Of a stretch of DNA of 64,000 bases, positions 52,094 through 62,375 are shown in pieces; within the stretch, counting starts at the first letter, position 1; every line of letters begins with the position of its first letter. The DNA comes from Candidatus Sulfopaludibacter sp. SbA3 (GTDB taxonomy: Bacteria > Pseudomonadota > Alphaproteobacteria > Caulobacterales > Hyphomonadaceae): assembly GCA_945888325.1 (NCBI GenBank), contig CAMDAC010000006.1:1-64000 (forward strand), given 5' to 3'. A program made the position numbers and the translations under genes. The notes beneath the pieces were generated by a model, which saw nothing but the letters and a program-made list of their open reading frames with translations, had not been told where the DNA came from and did not search any database.

Positions 52094-54202
52094 CTATGCC
52101 GGGTTTTCAGTCAGTACGCGAACTCTGACGCGGGTGGCGCGGCCTTCGGCGTCGACGGCGGTGACCTGATAGAAGCCGGGCTGACGGGGCTGCCAGATCG
52201 GTGAGCCGGCATCATCAAGCGCGGTGGGCGTGCCATCGACAAACCAGCTAAGCTGGCCTGTGCCGCGGCCGGCGAGCACGAAGGGACGGCCCGGCTGGCC
52301 GTTGACAGGTCCCGCCCAGAGCTCGGCGCCTTCCGGCGGGAAGAGGATCTCAGGCGGACGGTTTTCCGACAGGTTGCGCTGGGCGCCGCGCGACTTGCGG
52401 CGCGGCTCGGTGGTCAGGCGCGCGCGGGCTTCGCCGTCATCGCGCAGGTGGTGGGAGACACGGTCGGCCATCTCGAACAGCACTGGCAGTGCGATGTCGC
52501 GCCCTGTGGCGCCCGTGCGGGGGGCGCCATCGGCGCGGCCGATCCAGATGACGAGGACGTGGTCTCCCGATACCGCCGCCGCCCAGGCATCGCGGAAGCC
52601 GTAGGACGTGCCGGTCTTGAAGGCGATCTGCGGCGCATCCCGCGTCAGGCTGCCCGGCATGCGCCCGGCCGGTGCGGGCGAACCTTGCAGGATACGGAGG
52701 ATTTCGGACGCGCTGGCGCTGCTCATCAGGCGGCGGCCAGGGTCTTCGTAGCTGAGGCGTTCTTCCTCCACGCGCCAGACCAACGGCTTGGCGATGCCGC
52801 CATCCCCGAGCGCGGCGTAGAGGATGGCGAGTTCGCGCGCCGTGAGGCCTGCGCCGCCGAGCGCGAGGGCAAGACCTGCGCCGTGACCTGCCGCCCCGGT
52901 GAAGCGCGGGCGCGCGCCCGCCATGGCGAGCTGCGCGGAGAAACGTTCCGCGCCGATCCGGTCCAGCATCAGCACGGCGGGAATGTTGAGGGAGTGCTGC
53001 AGCGCGTCCGATACACGCACGTCTCCCCGGAACATCCGGTCGAAGTTTTCCGGCCGGTAGCCGGCGAAGGTGCTTGGCAAGTCTTCGACGCGGGTGTCGG
53101 CGGAGGCGATGCCGTCGTCGAAGGCGAGGCCATAGATGAAGGGCTTGAGCGTTGAGCCGGGCGAGCGCGCGCGGTTGGTGAGGTCGATCCATCCGCCGGC
53201 ACGGTCGCGGGACGCCGAGCCGACGAGCGCCCGCACCGCGCGGGTCGGCACGTGCACGACGATGGCGGAGACCTGGACATCGACGCCTCCGGACTCGGCG
53301 CGGGTCAGCGCGATGCGTTCCAGTTCGGCCTGAAGGGCGGCATCGAGCGTGGAGCGGACGTCCTGGCGCGGGCCATTGGCGAGCGCGGCATCGGCGCCGT
53401 GCCAGGCGCGGTCCGGGAAATCGAGCCGCCGGGGCGGCACGGGCAGCGCAGCGACTTCTTCGGCTTCACCTACCGGGAAGACGCCGTAACCGGTGAGCTT
53501 GGAGGCGACCCAGTCGCGCGCCTTCTTCGCCTGCTCGGGGCGCCGGTCGGGGCGGCGCACTTCCGGCGACTGCGGCAGCGCGATCAGCAGCGCGATTTCG
53601 TCCGAGGACAGACGGTCGGCCTCATGGCCGAAATAGCTCCAGCTGGCCGCGCGCACGCCTTCGAGGTTGCCGCCATAGGGCGTGAGCGTGAGGTAGAGTT
53701 CGAGGATCTCGTCCTTGGTGAAGCGGCGCTCCAGCTGGTTGGCGCGCCAGATCTCGACCAGCTTGGAGCCGATATTGCGTGGGCGCGGCTCCAGCATGCG
53801 GGCGGTCTGCATCGTGATGGTCGAGCCGCCGGAGACCACGCGGCCTGCTGCGGCGCTGTCCAGCGCGGCGCGGGCCATGCCGAACCAGTCCGTGCCGTGA
53901 TGGTTCCAGAAGCGCTTGTCCTCGACGCGCACCAGCGCCTCGACGAAGGCGGGGTCGATCTCCTCGAGCGAGACGGCAAACCGCCAGCGGCCATCCGGCG
54001 CCGAAAAGGCCCGGAGCGGCTTTCCGTGCCGGTCGGTCACCAGCACGGAATTGATGTGCGCCCGGGTCAGCGGCGGCGGGAAGGCGAGGTCAAGGACCAG
54101 CACCGCCGCGAGGAAGGCGCCGAGCCCGGCCATGAGCCGTTTTGGCCAGGGCAGCCCCTTCAGCCTGGCCCAGAACGCGGTCCAGGTCAGGGGCCCGGTC
54201 AC
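52094..54202 (-). CDS. pbpC: Penicillin-binding protein 1C
   Basis: 702 aa from a GTG at 54202 with GGGAG 9 bp upstream. One N-terminal anchor helix, a GT51 transglycosylase domain (catalytic Glu94 in VRVEDKRFWNHHG), a transpeptidase domain (Ser350 in SPGSTLKP; KTGTS later) and the C-terminal BiPBP_C domain that typifies PBP1C. It polymerises and cross-links peptidoglycan. It lies 13 bp after the alpha-2-macroglobulin gene, the standard pairing. Confidence 0.95.
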   Translation of the reverse strand: MTGPLTWTAFWARLKGLPWPKRLMAGLGAFLAAVLVLDLAFPPPLTRAHINSVLVTDRHGKPLRAFSAPDGRWRFAVSLEEIDPAFVEALVRVEDKRFWNHHGTDWFGMARAALDSAAAGRVVSGGSTITMQTARMLEPRPRNIGSKLVEIWRANQLERRFTKDEILELYLTLTPYGGNLEGVRAASWSYFGHEADRLSSDEIALLIALPQSPEVRRPDRRPEQAKKARDWVASKLTGYGVFPVGEAEEVAALPVPPRRLDFPDRAWHGADAALANGPRQDVRSTLDAALQAELERIALTRAESGGVDVQVSAIVVHVPTRAVRALVGSASRDRAGGWIDLTNRARSPGSTLKPFIYGLAFDDGIASADTRVEDLPSTFAGYRPENFDRMFRGDVRVSDALQHSLNIPAVLMLDRIGAERFSAQLAMAGARPRFTGAAGHGAGLALALGGAGLTARELAILYAALGDGGIAKPLVWRVEEERLSYEDPGRRLMSSASASEILRILQGSPAPAGRMPGSLTRDAPQIAFKTGTSYGFRDAWAAAVSGDHVLVIWIGRADGAPRTGATGRDIALPVLFEMADRVSHHLRDDGEARARLTTEPRRKSRGAQRNLSENRPPEILFPPEGAELWAGPVNGQPGRPFVLAGRGTGQLSWFVDGTPTALDDAGSPIWQPRQPGFYQVTAVDAEGRATRVRVRVLTENPA

Positions 54203-54215
54203 CTTTGCGTCTCCC

Positions 54216-57200
54216 TTACTTGCCGCCGGCAGCGCCCTGCGCGGCGAGGATGGTCACCCGGCCCGGCGCAGAGCGGCCAAACACTTCCGGCCGGTACATG
54301 TCCTCGGCGACGACGCCCGGCATCGCGAACGATCCCGGCGTCACCGCGCGCACGACATAGGCGAGCGTCACGGGCGTATCGTAGACGTTGATTGCCGCGA
54401 CATACCGGTCATCCTGCGCCTGCGACGACTGGGCCTGCGCGATCTCCCCGAGGAAATCGAACGCCCCTGCCCGCACACGGTCTTCGCCGGTCGACCAGTC
54501 ATACTCGACGACGCGGGCATCGGCTGGCCGCAGCACGGTTTCGATCTCGAAACCGGCAGGCAGAAGGTCTGCCACGATCACCGGATTGAGACGGCGCTCT
54601 TCGGTCGAGATGGTCAGGCCGACAACGAACTTGTCGCCCTGGCGCACTTCGCCGAGTTTCACCGGGCTGCCGGACAGCGTGTAGAACTGCTTCTGCGCGT
54701 TGAGCTTCGAAGAGACGGCCGGCGGCGGGGCCGACGGCGCGCCGGTGACCAGCACCGTGCGGAAGACCGGCGCCTTAGCGTTCAGCTTGAAGCTGACGCC
54801 GCTGCTGGCCTGAGCTTCGGTCAGCATGTACTGGCGCTGGTTGTCATTGCCATTGCCGAGACCTGTGACGCCGACCTGCAGCGCCGCTTCGCCCTTGGTG
54901 AGGGCGTTGACGGCGAGCAGCATGTAGGACTTCTCTTGCGTCGTCAGGTCCGCGGCATCCGGCACATCCTTGCCGAGGCGCGTCGCAAGACGCTCGACCA
55001 CGGCGGGCAGTTCGGCTTCGCCGGCGAGGGCGAGAATGCCGGCCAGGTCGCGCAGCGGCGTCTGGTAATAGTCACCGCCATTGGTGTAGCCGAGTTTCGT
55101 CTCCGCCGACTTGAAGGCCGAGGCGGCGCGCGCCCGGTCGCCGAGATAGGCAAGGCCGGCCCCGATATGCGCGCGGGCGAGCGGGCTGGCGATATTGTCC
55201 AGCTCGCGGTCATGCAGGTAGCGCAAGCGGGAGATGTCCGCCTGCCCCGCCTTGGCCAGCACATAGAGCGCGAAGGCCGAGGAGCGGTACATCATCTGCT
55301 GCTGGGTGTCGGTCGAGTACTGGCCCTCGTACACCTCGGTGTCGTAGCCGTAGACCCGCCAGGCATCGCCCGTGGCGACGCTGCGCAGCGCGCCGTAAGC
55401 CCGGGTCAGCGCCTCGTCCGGCACCGAATAGCCGGCCTGCTTGGCGCGGTAGACGAAGTCGGTCGCATAGGCGCCGAGCCACGGTGTGGCGTAGCCGTCA
55501 CCCTCGCGCCAGAGGCCGAAGGCACCATCCGCACCCTGACGGTTGAGGATCGTGTTGACGGCGACCTGCACCTTGTCACGCGCATTGTCACGCGAGCCCT
55601 TGGCACCCATCGCGACGAGCTGTTCGGAATAGAGCAGCGGCAGCGCGCGGCTGGAGATCTGCTCCGTGCAGCCGTAGGGGTAGCGATCGAGCGAGGCGTA
55701 GAGCGTCGCCGGATCGACCGGGATCGGCGAGAAGCCGACAGCGACATCCGCCGAGCCCGGCACATAGCCTTTCAGCAAGTCCTTCGTGACGCTGAAGGAA
55801 TCGCCCGGCCGCATCAGCTGCGAGGTCGAGCGCGATTCCGGCAGGTAGGGCGACCGGGTCTGGATCTCGTAATTGCGAGTGACGGAGTATTTGTCCGGAC
55901 CCGACACTTCGAGACGCAGCGGCGAGATGCCTTCAGCTTTCGCCGTGACGCGCACCGGCAGGTCCACGCGCTGGCTCTTGCCGAGCGTGCGGGTGAGCGC
56001 GGTGGTCGGAACGCTGACCTGCTGGCCGCCCGAGACGTTCGCGGTGAACTGGCCGGCGGCGAGTTCGACGTTGTCGATGGACGCGGTGATCACCGCTTCA
56101 TCACCGGGGGCAAGGAAGCGCGGCATCACGAGATCCGACGGCGCGCGGTCACGAACCTTCATCTTCTTTTCGGCTGAGCCGAGACCGGTCTTCGACCAGG
56201 CGACAGCCATCAGGCGGAGTTCGCCGTTGAATTCCGGCAGGGCGAGCGGAACTTTCGCGCGGCCGCCTTTGACTTCGACGAGACCGGAGAAGATGACGAC
56301 CGACTTGGTTGGCACGACCGTCAGCCCTTCCCCACCGAGCTGGTCACCGCCGACGCGCACTTCGGCCGGCAGACCCATGTTCGGGTCGAGCAGGCGGCCA
56401 TAATCATCGTGCAGTTCGACGCCGAGCGCCTTGCGGCCGAAATAGTGGGCGACCGGGTCCGGCGACTTGAACTTCGTCAGTTGCAGGATGCCTTCGTCCA
56501 CAGCGGCGAGGGTCAGATAGACCTGCTCCTTCGGCCCGCCTTCGATCTTGACGTCCACCGTCTGGTCCGTACGCGGACGGGCGACGTCCGGCGCGTCCAG
56601 CGTCACCTTGAAGGTGCGCGAGGCCATGTCGACCGGCACGTGGGCGATGCCGACGGCGCGGCGCGGCTTAGCATTAAGTACCGGGTCGCGGCCGGAATAG
56701 ACCGTGACCATGACATAGGCGCCTTCGCCCCACTCCGCCGTGACCGGCAGCGTGATCTTGGTGCCCTTGGCAACGACGCCGACGTTCTGGACGCTCAGCA
56801 CACGGTCGGTGGCCACCACAACCTGGGCCTGCCCGTCATAGGGCGGCACGATGGTGAGTTCGGCGCTCTGGCCGGCCTTGGGCGACTTCTCGGAGGCGAC
56901 GACCTTAACGCGGTCCGGCGCTTCGGTGCCGTCCTCGCTCGTCCATCCGCCCCAGCCGACATAGAAGCTGGAACTCGCGCCCGAGGCGGCGAAGGCGCCC
57001 TGGCCTTCGATAACCAGTTCATGGCTACCCCATTCGAGGCCGGGCGCCTTGATCTCGCCGACACCGCCGGCGGGCGTGGTCAGCACGCCTTCGTTGACCT
57101 TGGTGACGGTGCGCGAGCGGCGCCAGGTCCACTGTTCGCCATCGCGGTACCAGTCATAGTGATAGTCGATGGCGAGTACTTTCCAGTTGAGGCGCTGGGC

Positions 57201-59207
57201 GACAGCCTTGCCGTCCGCGTTGACCGCAACGACCTGGAACTTGGCCTCGCCGCCCTCCTCGACACTCGATTCAAAGGAGGGCTTCACGCCGACATACAGC
57301 GCCTCGGGCCGGTAGGGCACGCGGACGCTTTCGGCAACGGCGCGGCCGCCCGGTTCGAGCACGCTGACCACCGTGTTGAGGCGCAGCGGCAGGCCGGAAT
57401 TCGACCCCGCGGTGCCGGGCGAGAGGCGGACGACCGCCTTGCCGGAACCATCCGTGGTCGTATCATCGAACTCGAGGATCTGTTCCTCGAAGGTCTGGTC
57501 GTGGCGGCCATAGGAGAAGCCTTCAAACGCCTTGAACGGCGACGGATCGGCTTCCAGCCGGGCTTCGGCTTTCACAGTCAGGCCGGCGCCGGGGGCGCCA
57601 TAGAGGAAGCGCGAGTCGATTTCGACATCCCGCACGCCGCCCGCCTTGAGGGCGGTCTTCTCGTCGGTTTTCACATCAACGGCGATGCGCTGCGGCACGA
57701 AGTCCTCGACCGCAAAGCGCACTTCGCCGGCAGAAGCCGTGAGGCCGTCGATCTCGATGCTGGCGCGCCATTCACCGCGCGAGGCGCCGCGCGGCAGCGC
57801 GAAGGTCGACAGCACGGCGCCCGGCTTCGGATCGGTGAAACGGACTTTCGAGGCGATCAGGCCGTTCGGGCGATAGACAATCAGGTGGCCGTTGCGGCCG
57901 GTAACCTGACGGCCGGCGCGGTCGCGCAGCATGGCGGTCAACTCGACGCTTTCGCCGGGGCGGTAGATGCCGCGATCGGTATAGACAAAGGCGTCCACAG
58001 GGCCGGGCGTGCGCCGTCCGCCGACTTCCTGTTCGGAAAGGTCCACCGGCGCGCGGGCAAGGTCGAGCGCGGCGAGTTCGCCGTTCGCGGCAGTCGCCAG
58101 CACGAGGCGCGGCACCATGTTGCCCTGACCGTTCATCAGCGGCGCATCAAACGTGACGCGGCCCTGCTCGTTCGGCTTGGCTTCGGCGAGCACGGCGTTG
58201 TTGGCGGCGAGCAGCTGGACGGTCGCGTTGCGGACGGTCTTGCCATCCTTCAGCGATCGCAGCGTGACATCGAGGCCGTTCTCGCCGCGATAGGCGGTGA
58301 GCGCGAGATCGGTCAGGAGGATCCAGCGGCCGGACGAGGCGGCGGGGCCTTCGGCATCATTCAACTCGGCGGCGTCGGTGACACTGACGAAATAGGCGCC
58401 GGGTTTCATCGGCCCGACGACATCTTGAAGCGGGAAGACGGTGACGACCGGCGCGTTCGCCGCATTGGCGATGTCCATGGTGCCGGTGAACAGTTCTTCG
58501 CCGACATCATCCGGCGAATCCGGTCCCCAGAGCCAGGACCACTGGCCCTGCCCGGTCGTGGTGCCGGCATTGATGTTCTTGAAGACCAGCGCGCGGTCGT
58601 TGATACGGCTGACAGTGACGCGGACCTGGTCGACGTTGACGGTCTCGATCGGCAGACCGTCGGCATTCTCGCGCGGCAGGATCACGCCGGTGCCCTTGAA
58701 GCCCACAAAGGGCGGGCGGTCGGCAAAGTCGATCGGCACGGTTTCGGCGCGTTTCAGCGTGCGGCCATCGGCGGCGGGAAGACCGGCGAGGATCGTTGCG
58801 GTGCGGGTCGTGCCGAAGGTGAGGCCGCCGACGCAAAGCTCGCGGCCTTCGACGGTCAGCGCGGCCCGGAAGGCCGGGCGGAACTCGACATAGGGAGAAT
58901 AGTCCGTTTTCGGATCAAGTGCGGCGGAGAAGACGAGGCAGGCGAGCGGCTGTTCCGTCGAGGTGTCGATACGGTAGCGGAAATAGGAGAACTCGGTCTC
59001 GGCCGCTTCGCGGGCGCGCTGGCGCGCTTCATCGCGTTTGCGGGCGGCGGCTTCGTCGGCGGGTGAGCGCTCGACCAGCACCTGGGCATCGCTGTCCTCG
59101 CCGGGGCTTTGCGCCGTCTGCGAGCCGCCGCAGGCCGCCAGAACAAGCATTGCTGCGGAGGCGAGTGCACCTAGGGCCGTCCAACGGCCCCGGACCTTGA
59201 CTGACAT
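54216..59207 (-). CDS. Bacterial alpha-2-macroglobulin (YfhM-type), lipoprotein with thioester
   Basis: 1663 aa from the ATG at 59207 (GGGAGGAG upstream). Lipobox LVLAAC near residue 26. MG-type beta-sandwich domains run through the first ~1100 residues, including the MG2-like and bait regions; then the thioester motif CTEQ (Cys1180-Gln1183 in YGCTEQISSR) and the alpha/alpha-toroid domain. It is believed to trap host or rival proteases in the periplasm, guarding peptidoglycan made by PBP1C, whose gene follows. The thioester is intact, as in E. coli YfhM. Confidence 0.94.
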   Translation of the reverse strand: MSVKVRGRWTALGALASAAMLVLAACGGSQTAQSPGEDSDAQVLVERSPADEAAARKRDEARQRAREAAETEFSYFRYRIDTSTEQPLACLVFSAALDPKTDYSPYVEFRPAFRAALTVEGRELCVGGLTFGTTRTATILAGLPAADGRTLKRAETVPIDFADRPPFVGFKGTGVILPRENADGLPIETVNVDQVRVTVSRINDRALVFKNINAGTTTGQGQWSWLWGPDSPDDVGEELFTGTMDIANAANAPVVTVFPLQDVVGPMKPGAYFVSVTDAAELNDAEGPAASSGRWILLTDLALTAYRGENGLDVTLRSLKDGKTVRNATVQLLAANNAVLAEAKPNEQGRVTFDAPLMNGQGNMVPRLVLATAANGELAALDLARAPVDLSEQEVGGRRTPGPVDAFVYTDRGIYRPGESVELTAMLRDRAGRQVTGRNGHLIVYRPNGLIASKVRFTDPKPGAVLSTFALPRGASRGEWRASIEIDGLTASAGEVRFAVEDFVPQRIAVDVKTDEKTALKAGGVRDVEIDSRFLYGAPGAGLTVKAEARLEADPSPFKAFEGFSYGRHDQTFEEQILEFDDTTTDGSGKAVVRLSPGTAGSNSGLPLRLNTVVSVLEPGGRAVAESVRVPYRPEALYVGVKPSFESSVEEGGEAKFQVVAVNADGKAVAQRLNWKVLAIDYHYDWYRDGEQWTWRRSRTVTKVNEGVLTTPAGGVGEIKAPGLEWGSHELVIEGQGAFAASGASSSFYVGWGGWTSEDGTEAPDRVKVVASEKSPKAGQSAELTIVPPYDGQAQVVVATDRVLSVQNVGVVAKGTKITLPVTAEWGEGAYVMVTVYSGRDPVLNAKPRRAVGIAHVPVDMASRTFKVTLDAPDVARPRTDQTVDVKIEGGPKEQVYLTLAAVDEGILQLTKFKSPDPVAHYFGRKALGVELHDDYGRLLDPNMGLPAEVRVGGDQLGGEGLTVVPTKSVVIFSGLVEVKGGRAKVPLALPEFNGELRLMAVAWSKTGLGSAEKKMKVRDRAPSDLVMPRFLAPGDEAVITASIDNVELAAGQFTANVSGGQQVSVPTTALTRTLGKSQRVDLPVRVTAKAEGISPLRLEVSGPDKYSVTRNYEIQTRSPYLPESRSTSQLMRPGDSFSVTKDLLKGYVPGSADVAVGFSPIPVDPATLYASLDRYPYGCTEQISSRALPLLYSEQLVAMGAKGSRDNARDKVQVAVNTILNRQGADGAFGLWREGDGYATPWLGAYATDFVYRAKQAGYSVPDEALTRAYGALRSVATGDAWRVYGYDTEVYEGQYSTDTQQQMMYRSSAFALYVLAKAGQADISRLRYLHDRELDNIASPLARAHIGAGLAYLGDRARAASAFKSAETKLGYTNGGDYYQTPLRDLAGILALAGEAELPAVVERLATRLGKDVPDAADLTTQEKSYMLLAVNALTKGEAALQVGVTGLGNGNDNQRQYMLTEAQASSGVSFKLNAKAPVFRTVLVTGAPSAPPPAVSSKLNAQKQFYTLSGSPVKLGEVRQGDKFVVGLTISTEERRLNPVIVADLLPAGFEIETVLRPADARVVEYDWSTGEDRVRAGAFDFLGEIAQAQSSQAQDDRYVAAINVYDTPVTLAYVVRAVTPGSFAMPGVVAEDMYRPEVFGRSAPGRVTILAAQGAAGGK

Positions 59208-59295
59208 CGATGAAACTCCTCCCGAGTATCTACAGACTCTTACACACGATCCGGGCGGCGCCATAGGGGCGCGAATCTGGCGGAAGCAAGAATAT

Positions 59296-60156
59296 TCAAG
59301 AAGTTGCAGCGGTTTCCGCGGCGAAAATGGCGCGTAGGCCTTCGCGGTAAGTCGGATAGGCGGGCCGCCAGCCAAGTGCCGCTTTGGCGCGGGCGTTCGC
59401 GACGCGCTTGCATTCGGCGTAGAAGCTTGCCGCCATTTCGCTGAGCTGTGCGTCCTCGAAGGGAATGTCCGGTGGCGGCGCCATGCCGAGAAGCTCCGCG
59501 GCGAAGGCGGTCACGTCCTGCGGCGGCGCCGAAAGATCGTCGCACAGGTGGAAGACACCGGATGCATCCGGTCGCTGGACCAGCGCGGCCAGTCCGCTGG
59601 CGATGTCATCGACATGCACGCGGGAGAAGACCTGACCCGGCTTGATGATGCGCTGGGCGGTGCCGTCGCGCAGCCGGTCGAAGGGGGAGCGGCCCGGTCC
59701 GTAGATGCCCGGCAGGCGGACAAGCCGGGCGCGGCCGTCGCTGGCCTCCAGCCACTGGGTTTCCGCGAGCACCCTGGCGGCCGCGCGCGGTGACGAGGGC
59801 GCGACCGGGCTCCACTCGAACGCCCAGCCGCCCTGCAGGTCTCCATAGACCCCCGTGGTTGAAAGATAGGTGATGGACCGGGCACCGCCGGCCTGTTGGC
59901 CGGCCGCCAATGCAGCGGGACAGCCTTGCCGGCCCGGCGGCAGGGTGATCAGCCAGTGCGCGCCCGCCGGCACATCGAGGGGCCCTTCCCCGGTCCAGAC
60001 CGCCGCCTCGATGCCGCGCCCCTTCAGATCCGCCGCCTTGGCCGCCGTTCTGACCGTTCCGGCCACCTGCCAGCCCGCCGGCCGCAGCTGCGCGGAAAGC
60101 TGCAGGGCGCTATAGCCAAGCCCGAAAACAAAAAGCAGAGATTGCGGGGATGTCAT
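59296..60156 (-). CDS. NAD(P)-binding epimerase/dehydratase-like protein (YeeZ-like)
   Basis: 286 aa. N-terminal Rossmann motif FGLGYSALQLSAQL and, further on, STTGVYGDLQGGW with the YxxxK Lys position not kept; VHVDDIASGLAALV is the extended-SDR segment. It resembles the YeeZ/atypical SDR group whose substrate is unknown. It sits 88 bp upstream of the alpha-2-macroglobulin gene and is divergent from the TPR gene. Confidence 0.8.
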   Translation of the reverse strand: MTSPQSLLFVFGLGYSALQLSAQLRPAGWQVAGTVRTAAKAADLKGRGIEAAVWTGEGPLDVPAGAHWLITLPPGRQGCPAALAAGQQAGGARSITYLSTTGVYGDLQGGWAFEWSPVAPSSPRAAARVLAETQWLEASDGRARLVRLPGIYGPGRSPFDRLRDGTAQRIIKPGQVFSRVHVDDIASGLAALVQRPDASGVFHLCDDLSAPPQDVTAFAAELLGMAPPPDIPFEDAQLSEMAASFYAECKRVANARAKAALGWRPAYPTYREGLRAIFAAETAATS

Positions 60157-60219
60157 TTGCCAATACCAGAGCGCCGTTGCCTAAACCGCGCTGAATAAAC
60201 GGTTCGGAGCCAACTGCCC

Positions 60220-60885
60220 ATGTCCCTGATCGCCTTCGCCGCCGGAACCGTTCTGATGATGCAGTCGGCGGGGGCAGAACTTGCCAAGGCCGAAGCGGCC
60301 CGGCTTGAGGCCTGTGTCGCCAAGATCGAGACCGATCCTGAAAACGCCTACGAGGACGGACTGGCCTGGAGCTATGAAGGTAACCGGCCGGGCGCGCGCC
60401 AGTGCACGGCGTTGGCCCTGATCGCGCTTGGCAATTATGAGACCGGCGCAGAGCGGCTGGAGTCGCTGGCGACGTCCACAGATGGCGGCTCGATGGAGCA
60501 ACGCGCGATCTACCTGTCGCAGGCCGGTCAGGCCTGGATCATGGCAGGGGCGCCGGAAGTGGCCGTAGTGTCTTTTTCCGACGCCCTGACGATGGCGCCG
60601 GGAACGGTCGATTTGTTGCTCGACAGGGCCAGCGCCTACATCCTGACCGAGGAATGGGACAAGGCATTGTCCGATCTCGACCTCGCGCTCGCCAATTCGC
60701 CCGGCTTTGGCCCGGCGCATCAGCTGCGCGCGGAGGTCTACCTCAACAAGAAGAGCTATGACCTCGCGATGCGCGATGTGGAATCGGCGATGGCCGCCGA
60801 TCCGAAGAACATCGACACGCTGCTGGTGCGCGGGCGTGTGCGGGAGGCGATCCGGGTCGCCGAGCAGGACGGCATCCCGCAGTAA
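60220..60885 (+). CDS. Tetratricopeptide-repeat protein
   Basis: 221 aa; GGAG lies about 11 bp before the ATG. The first 20 residues are a possible signal peptide (MSLIAFAAGTVLMMQSAGA). From residue ~95 there are three TPR-like helix pairs (AGAPEVAVVSFSDALTMAPG; EEWDKALSDLDLALANSPG; KSYDLAMRDVESAMAADPK), the remainder a helical N-terminal part. Probably a periplasmic or exported scaffold protein; partner unknown. It converges on the aminopeptidase gene. Confidence 0.82.
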   Translation: MSLIAFAAGTVLMMQSAGAELAKAEAARLEACVAKIETDPENAYEDGLAWSYEGNRPGARQCTALALIALGNYETGAERLESLATSTDGGSMEQRAIYLSQAGQAWIMAGAPEVAVVSFSDALTMAPGTVDLLLDRASAYILTEEWDKALSDLDLALANSPGFGPAHQLRAEVYLNKKSYDLAMRDVESAMAADPKNIDTLLVRGRVREAIRVAEQDGIPQ

Positions 60886-60894
60886 CGCTCCGCC

Positions 60895-62259
60895 TCAGGC
60901 GCCGTACCGGGCTTCCAGCATCGACCAGACCGCGCGCAGGCTGCACGGCGCGCCGCCGTCCGGGCGCCCGTATTTCGACTTGCGCCAGGCCCATATGTCG
61001 AAGTGAGCCCAGCTTTTCGCCGAAACGAACTGTTTGAGGAACACGGCCGCCGTGATCGAGCCGGCGAAGCTGCCGCCCGAATTCACGAGGTCGGCGACCG
61101 GGCTCTTGAGCTCCGCCAGGTAGGGATCCCAGAGCGGCATGCGCCAGACAGGATCACCTGTGCGGGCGGAGGCGGCGAGGATGTCCGCGGCGAGCTGGTC
61201 GTCGTCGGTGTAGAGCGGCGCAAGGTCGGCGCCGAGCGCGACACGCGCGGCGCCGGTGAGGGTGGCGAAATCGAGCAGCAGGTCCGGATCGTCTTCACTG
61301 GCGCGTGCGAGCGCATCGCCCAGGACGAGGCGGCCTTCGGCGTCTGTATTGTCGATCTCAACCGTCAGGCCTTTGCGGCTGGAGAGGATGTCGCCTGGCC
61401 GGAAGGAATTTCCGGCGATCGCATTCTCGGCGGCGGAGACGTAGAGCTTCAGGTGCACGGGAAGACCTGCGCCCATGACGAGTTCGGCAAGCGCGATGGC
61501 GTGCGCCGCCCCGCCCATGTCCTTCTTCATGATGCGCATGCCGTCGCCGCCCTTGATGTTCAGGCCGCCGGAATCGAACGTGATGCCCTTGCCGACGAGG
61601 GCGACTTTCGGGTCGCCGGGTTTGCCCCATTCCAGTTCGAGGAAGCGCGGCGCTTCGGTGGCAGCGCGGCCGACGGCGTGGACCATCGGATAGTTCGCGG
61701 CGAGCAGGGCGTCGCCAACGACGGCGGTGAGCTTGGCGCCGAAGCGCTCCGCCAGGGCGGCCATCTCCGCTCCGAGGCCGGCGGGGGTCATGTCGGCGGC
61801 CGGCGTGTTGACCATGTCGCGCAGGTGGACGGCGGCCTCGGCCTCGCGCGACAGGCGCTCGCCGTCCTTGCCGCCGGGAACTTTCAGCCGGGGCGGATTG
61901 GTCTTCTCGGACTTGTAGCGTTCGAAACGGTAAGCCCCGTCCGCCCAGGCGGCGGCGATGTGGGCGAAGGGCTGGCCGCTGTTTTCCGCGATCTCGTAGT
62001 CGCCTTCCGGCAGCCGGCCGGACAGGGCCGCGACCGCGAGCGCGTCCTTGCCGTTGCCGAGGCCGAACAGGACAGATTGCAGCGCGCCGGTCTCGCCCGG
62101 CACCAGAACCGCCTGCCCTGCCCCGCCTTTGAAGCCCTGCGCCGCCGCAATCGCGCGCGCGCCGGGGAACGGGTCGTCCGTCAGCGCCGTGAAAGTCTGG
62201 GCTGTGTAGAGGTAAATGCGGGCGGCGTGTTTCGGCTTGGCGGTGAAGCTCTTGTGCAT
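60895..62259 (-). CDS. M17 leucyl aminopeptidase family protein
   Basis: 454 aa from the ATG at 62259 (AGGAA upstream). M17 signature NTDAEGRLVLGDAL and the preceding GKGITFDSGGLNIK with metal-binding residues, plus KKDMGGAAH. The catalytic C-terminal domain is complete; the N-terminal domain is diverged and shorter than that of PepA. It removes N-terminal amino acids from peptides in the cytoplasm with two divalent metals. Confidence 0.92.
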   Translation of the reverse strand: MHKSFTAKPKHAARIYLYTAQTFTALTDDPFPGARAIAAAQGFKGGAGQAVLVPGETGALQSVLFGLGNGKDALAVAALSGRLPEGDYEIAENSGQPFAHIAAAWADGAYRFERYKSEKTNPPRLKVPGGKDGERLSREAEAAVHLRDMVNTPAADMTPAGLGAEMAALAERFGAKLTAVVGDALLAANYPMVHAVGRAATEAPRFLELEWGKPGDPKVALVGKGITFDSGGLNIKGGDGMRIMKKDMGGAAHAIALAELVMGAGLPVHLKLYVSAAENAIAGNSFRPGDILSSRKGLTVEIDNTDAEGRLVLGDALARASEDDPDLLLDFATLTGAARVALGADLAPLYTDDDQLAADILAASARTGDPVWRMPLWDPYLAELKSPVADLVNSGGSFAGSITAAVFLKQFVSAKSWAHFDIWAWRKSKYGRPDGGAPCSLRAVWSMLEARYGA

Positions 62260-62375
62260 GGCGCGTTCCTGAAGGGTTTCGGGGTTAAGGCCGCGCGCGG
62301 CGGCGTTAACCGAACTTTGACCCCGGCGGTTCAATATCCGGGCTTATGCTGCCGATACATACACGGAGCCCGATG

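Noticed and set aside
53916-59066. Long plus-strand open frames (753 and 885 codons) opposite the alpha-2-macroglobulin gene
   Set aside because: The minus-strand protein has a lipobox, thioester and full-length family architecture; the opposing frames are composition artefacts.
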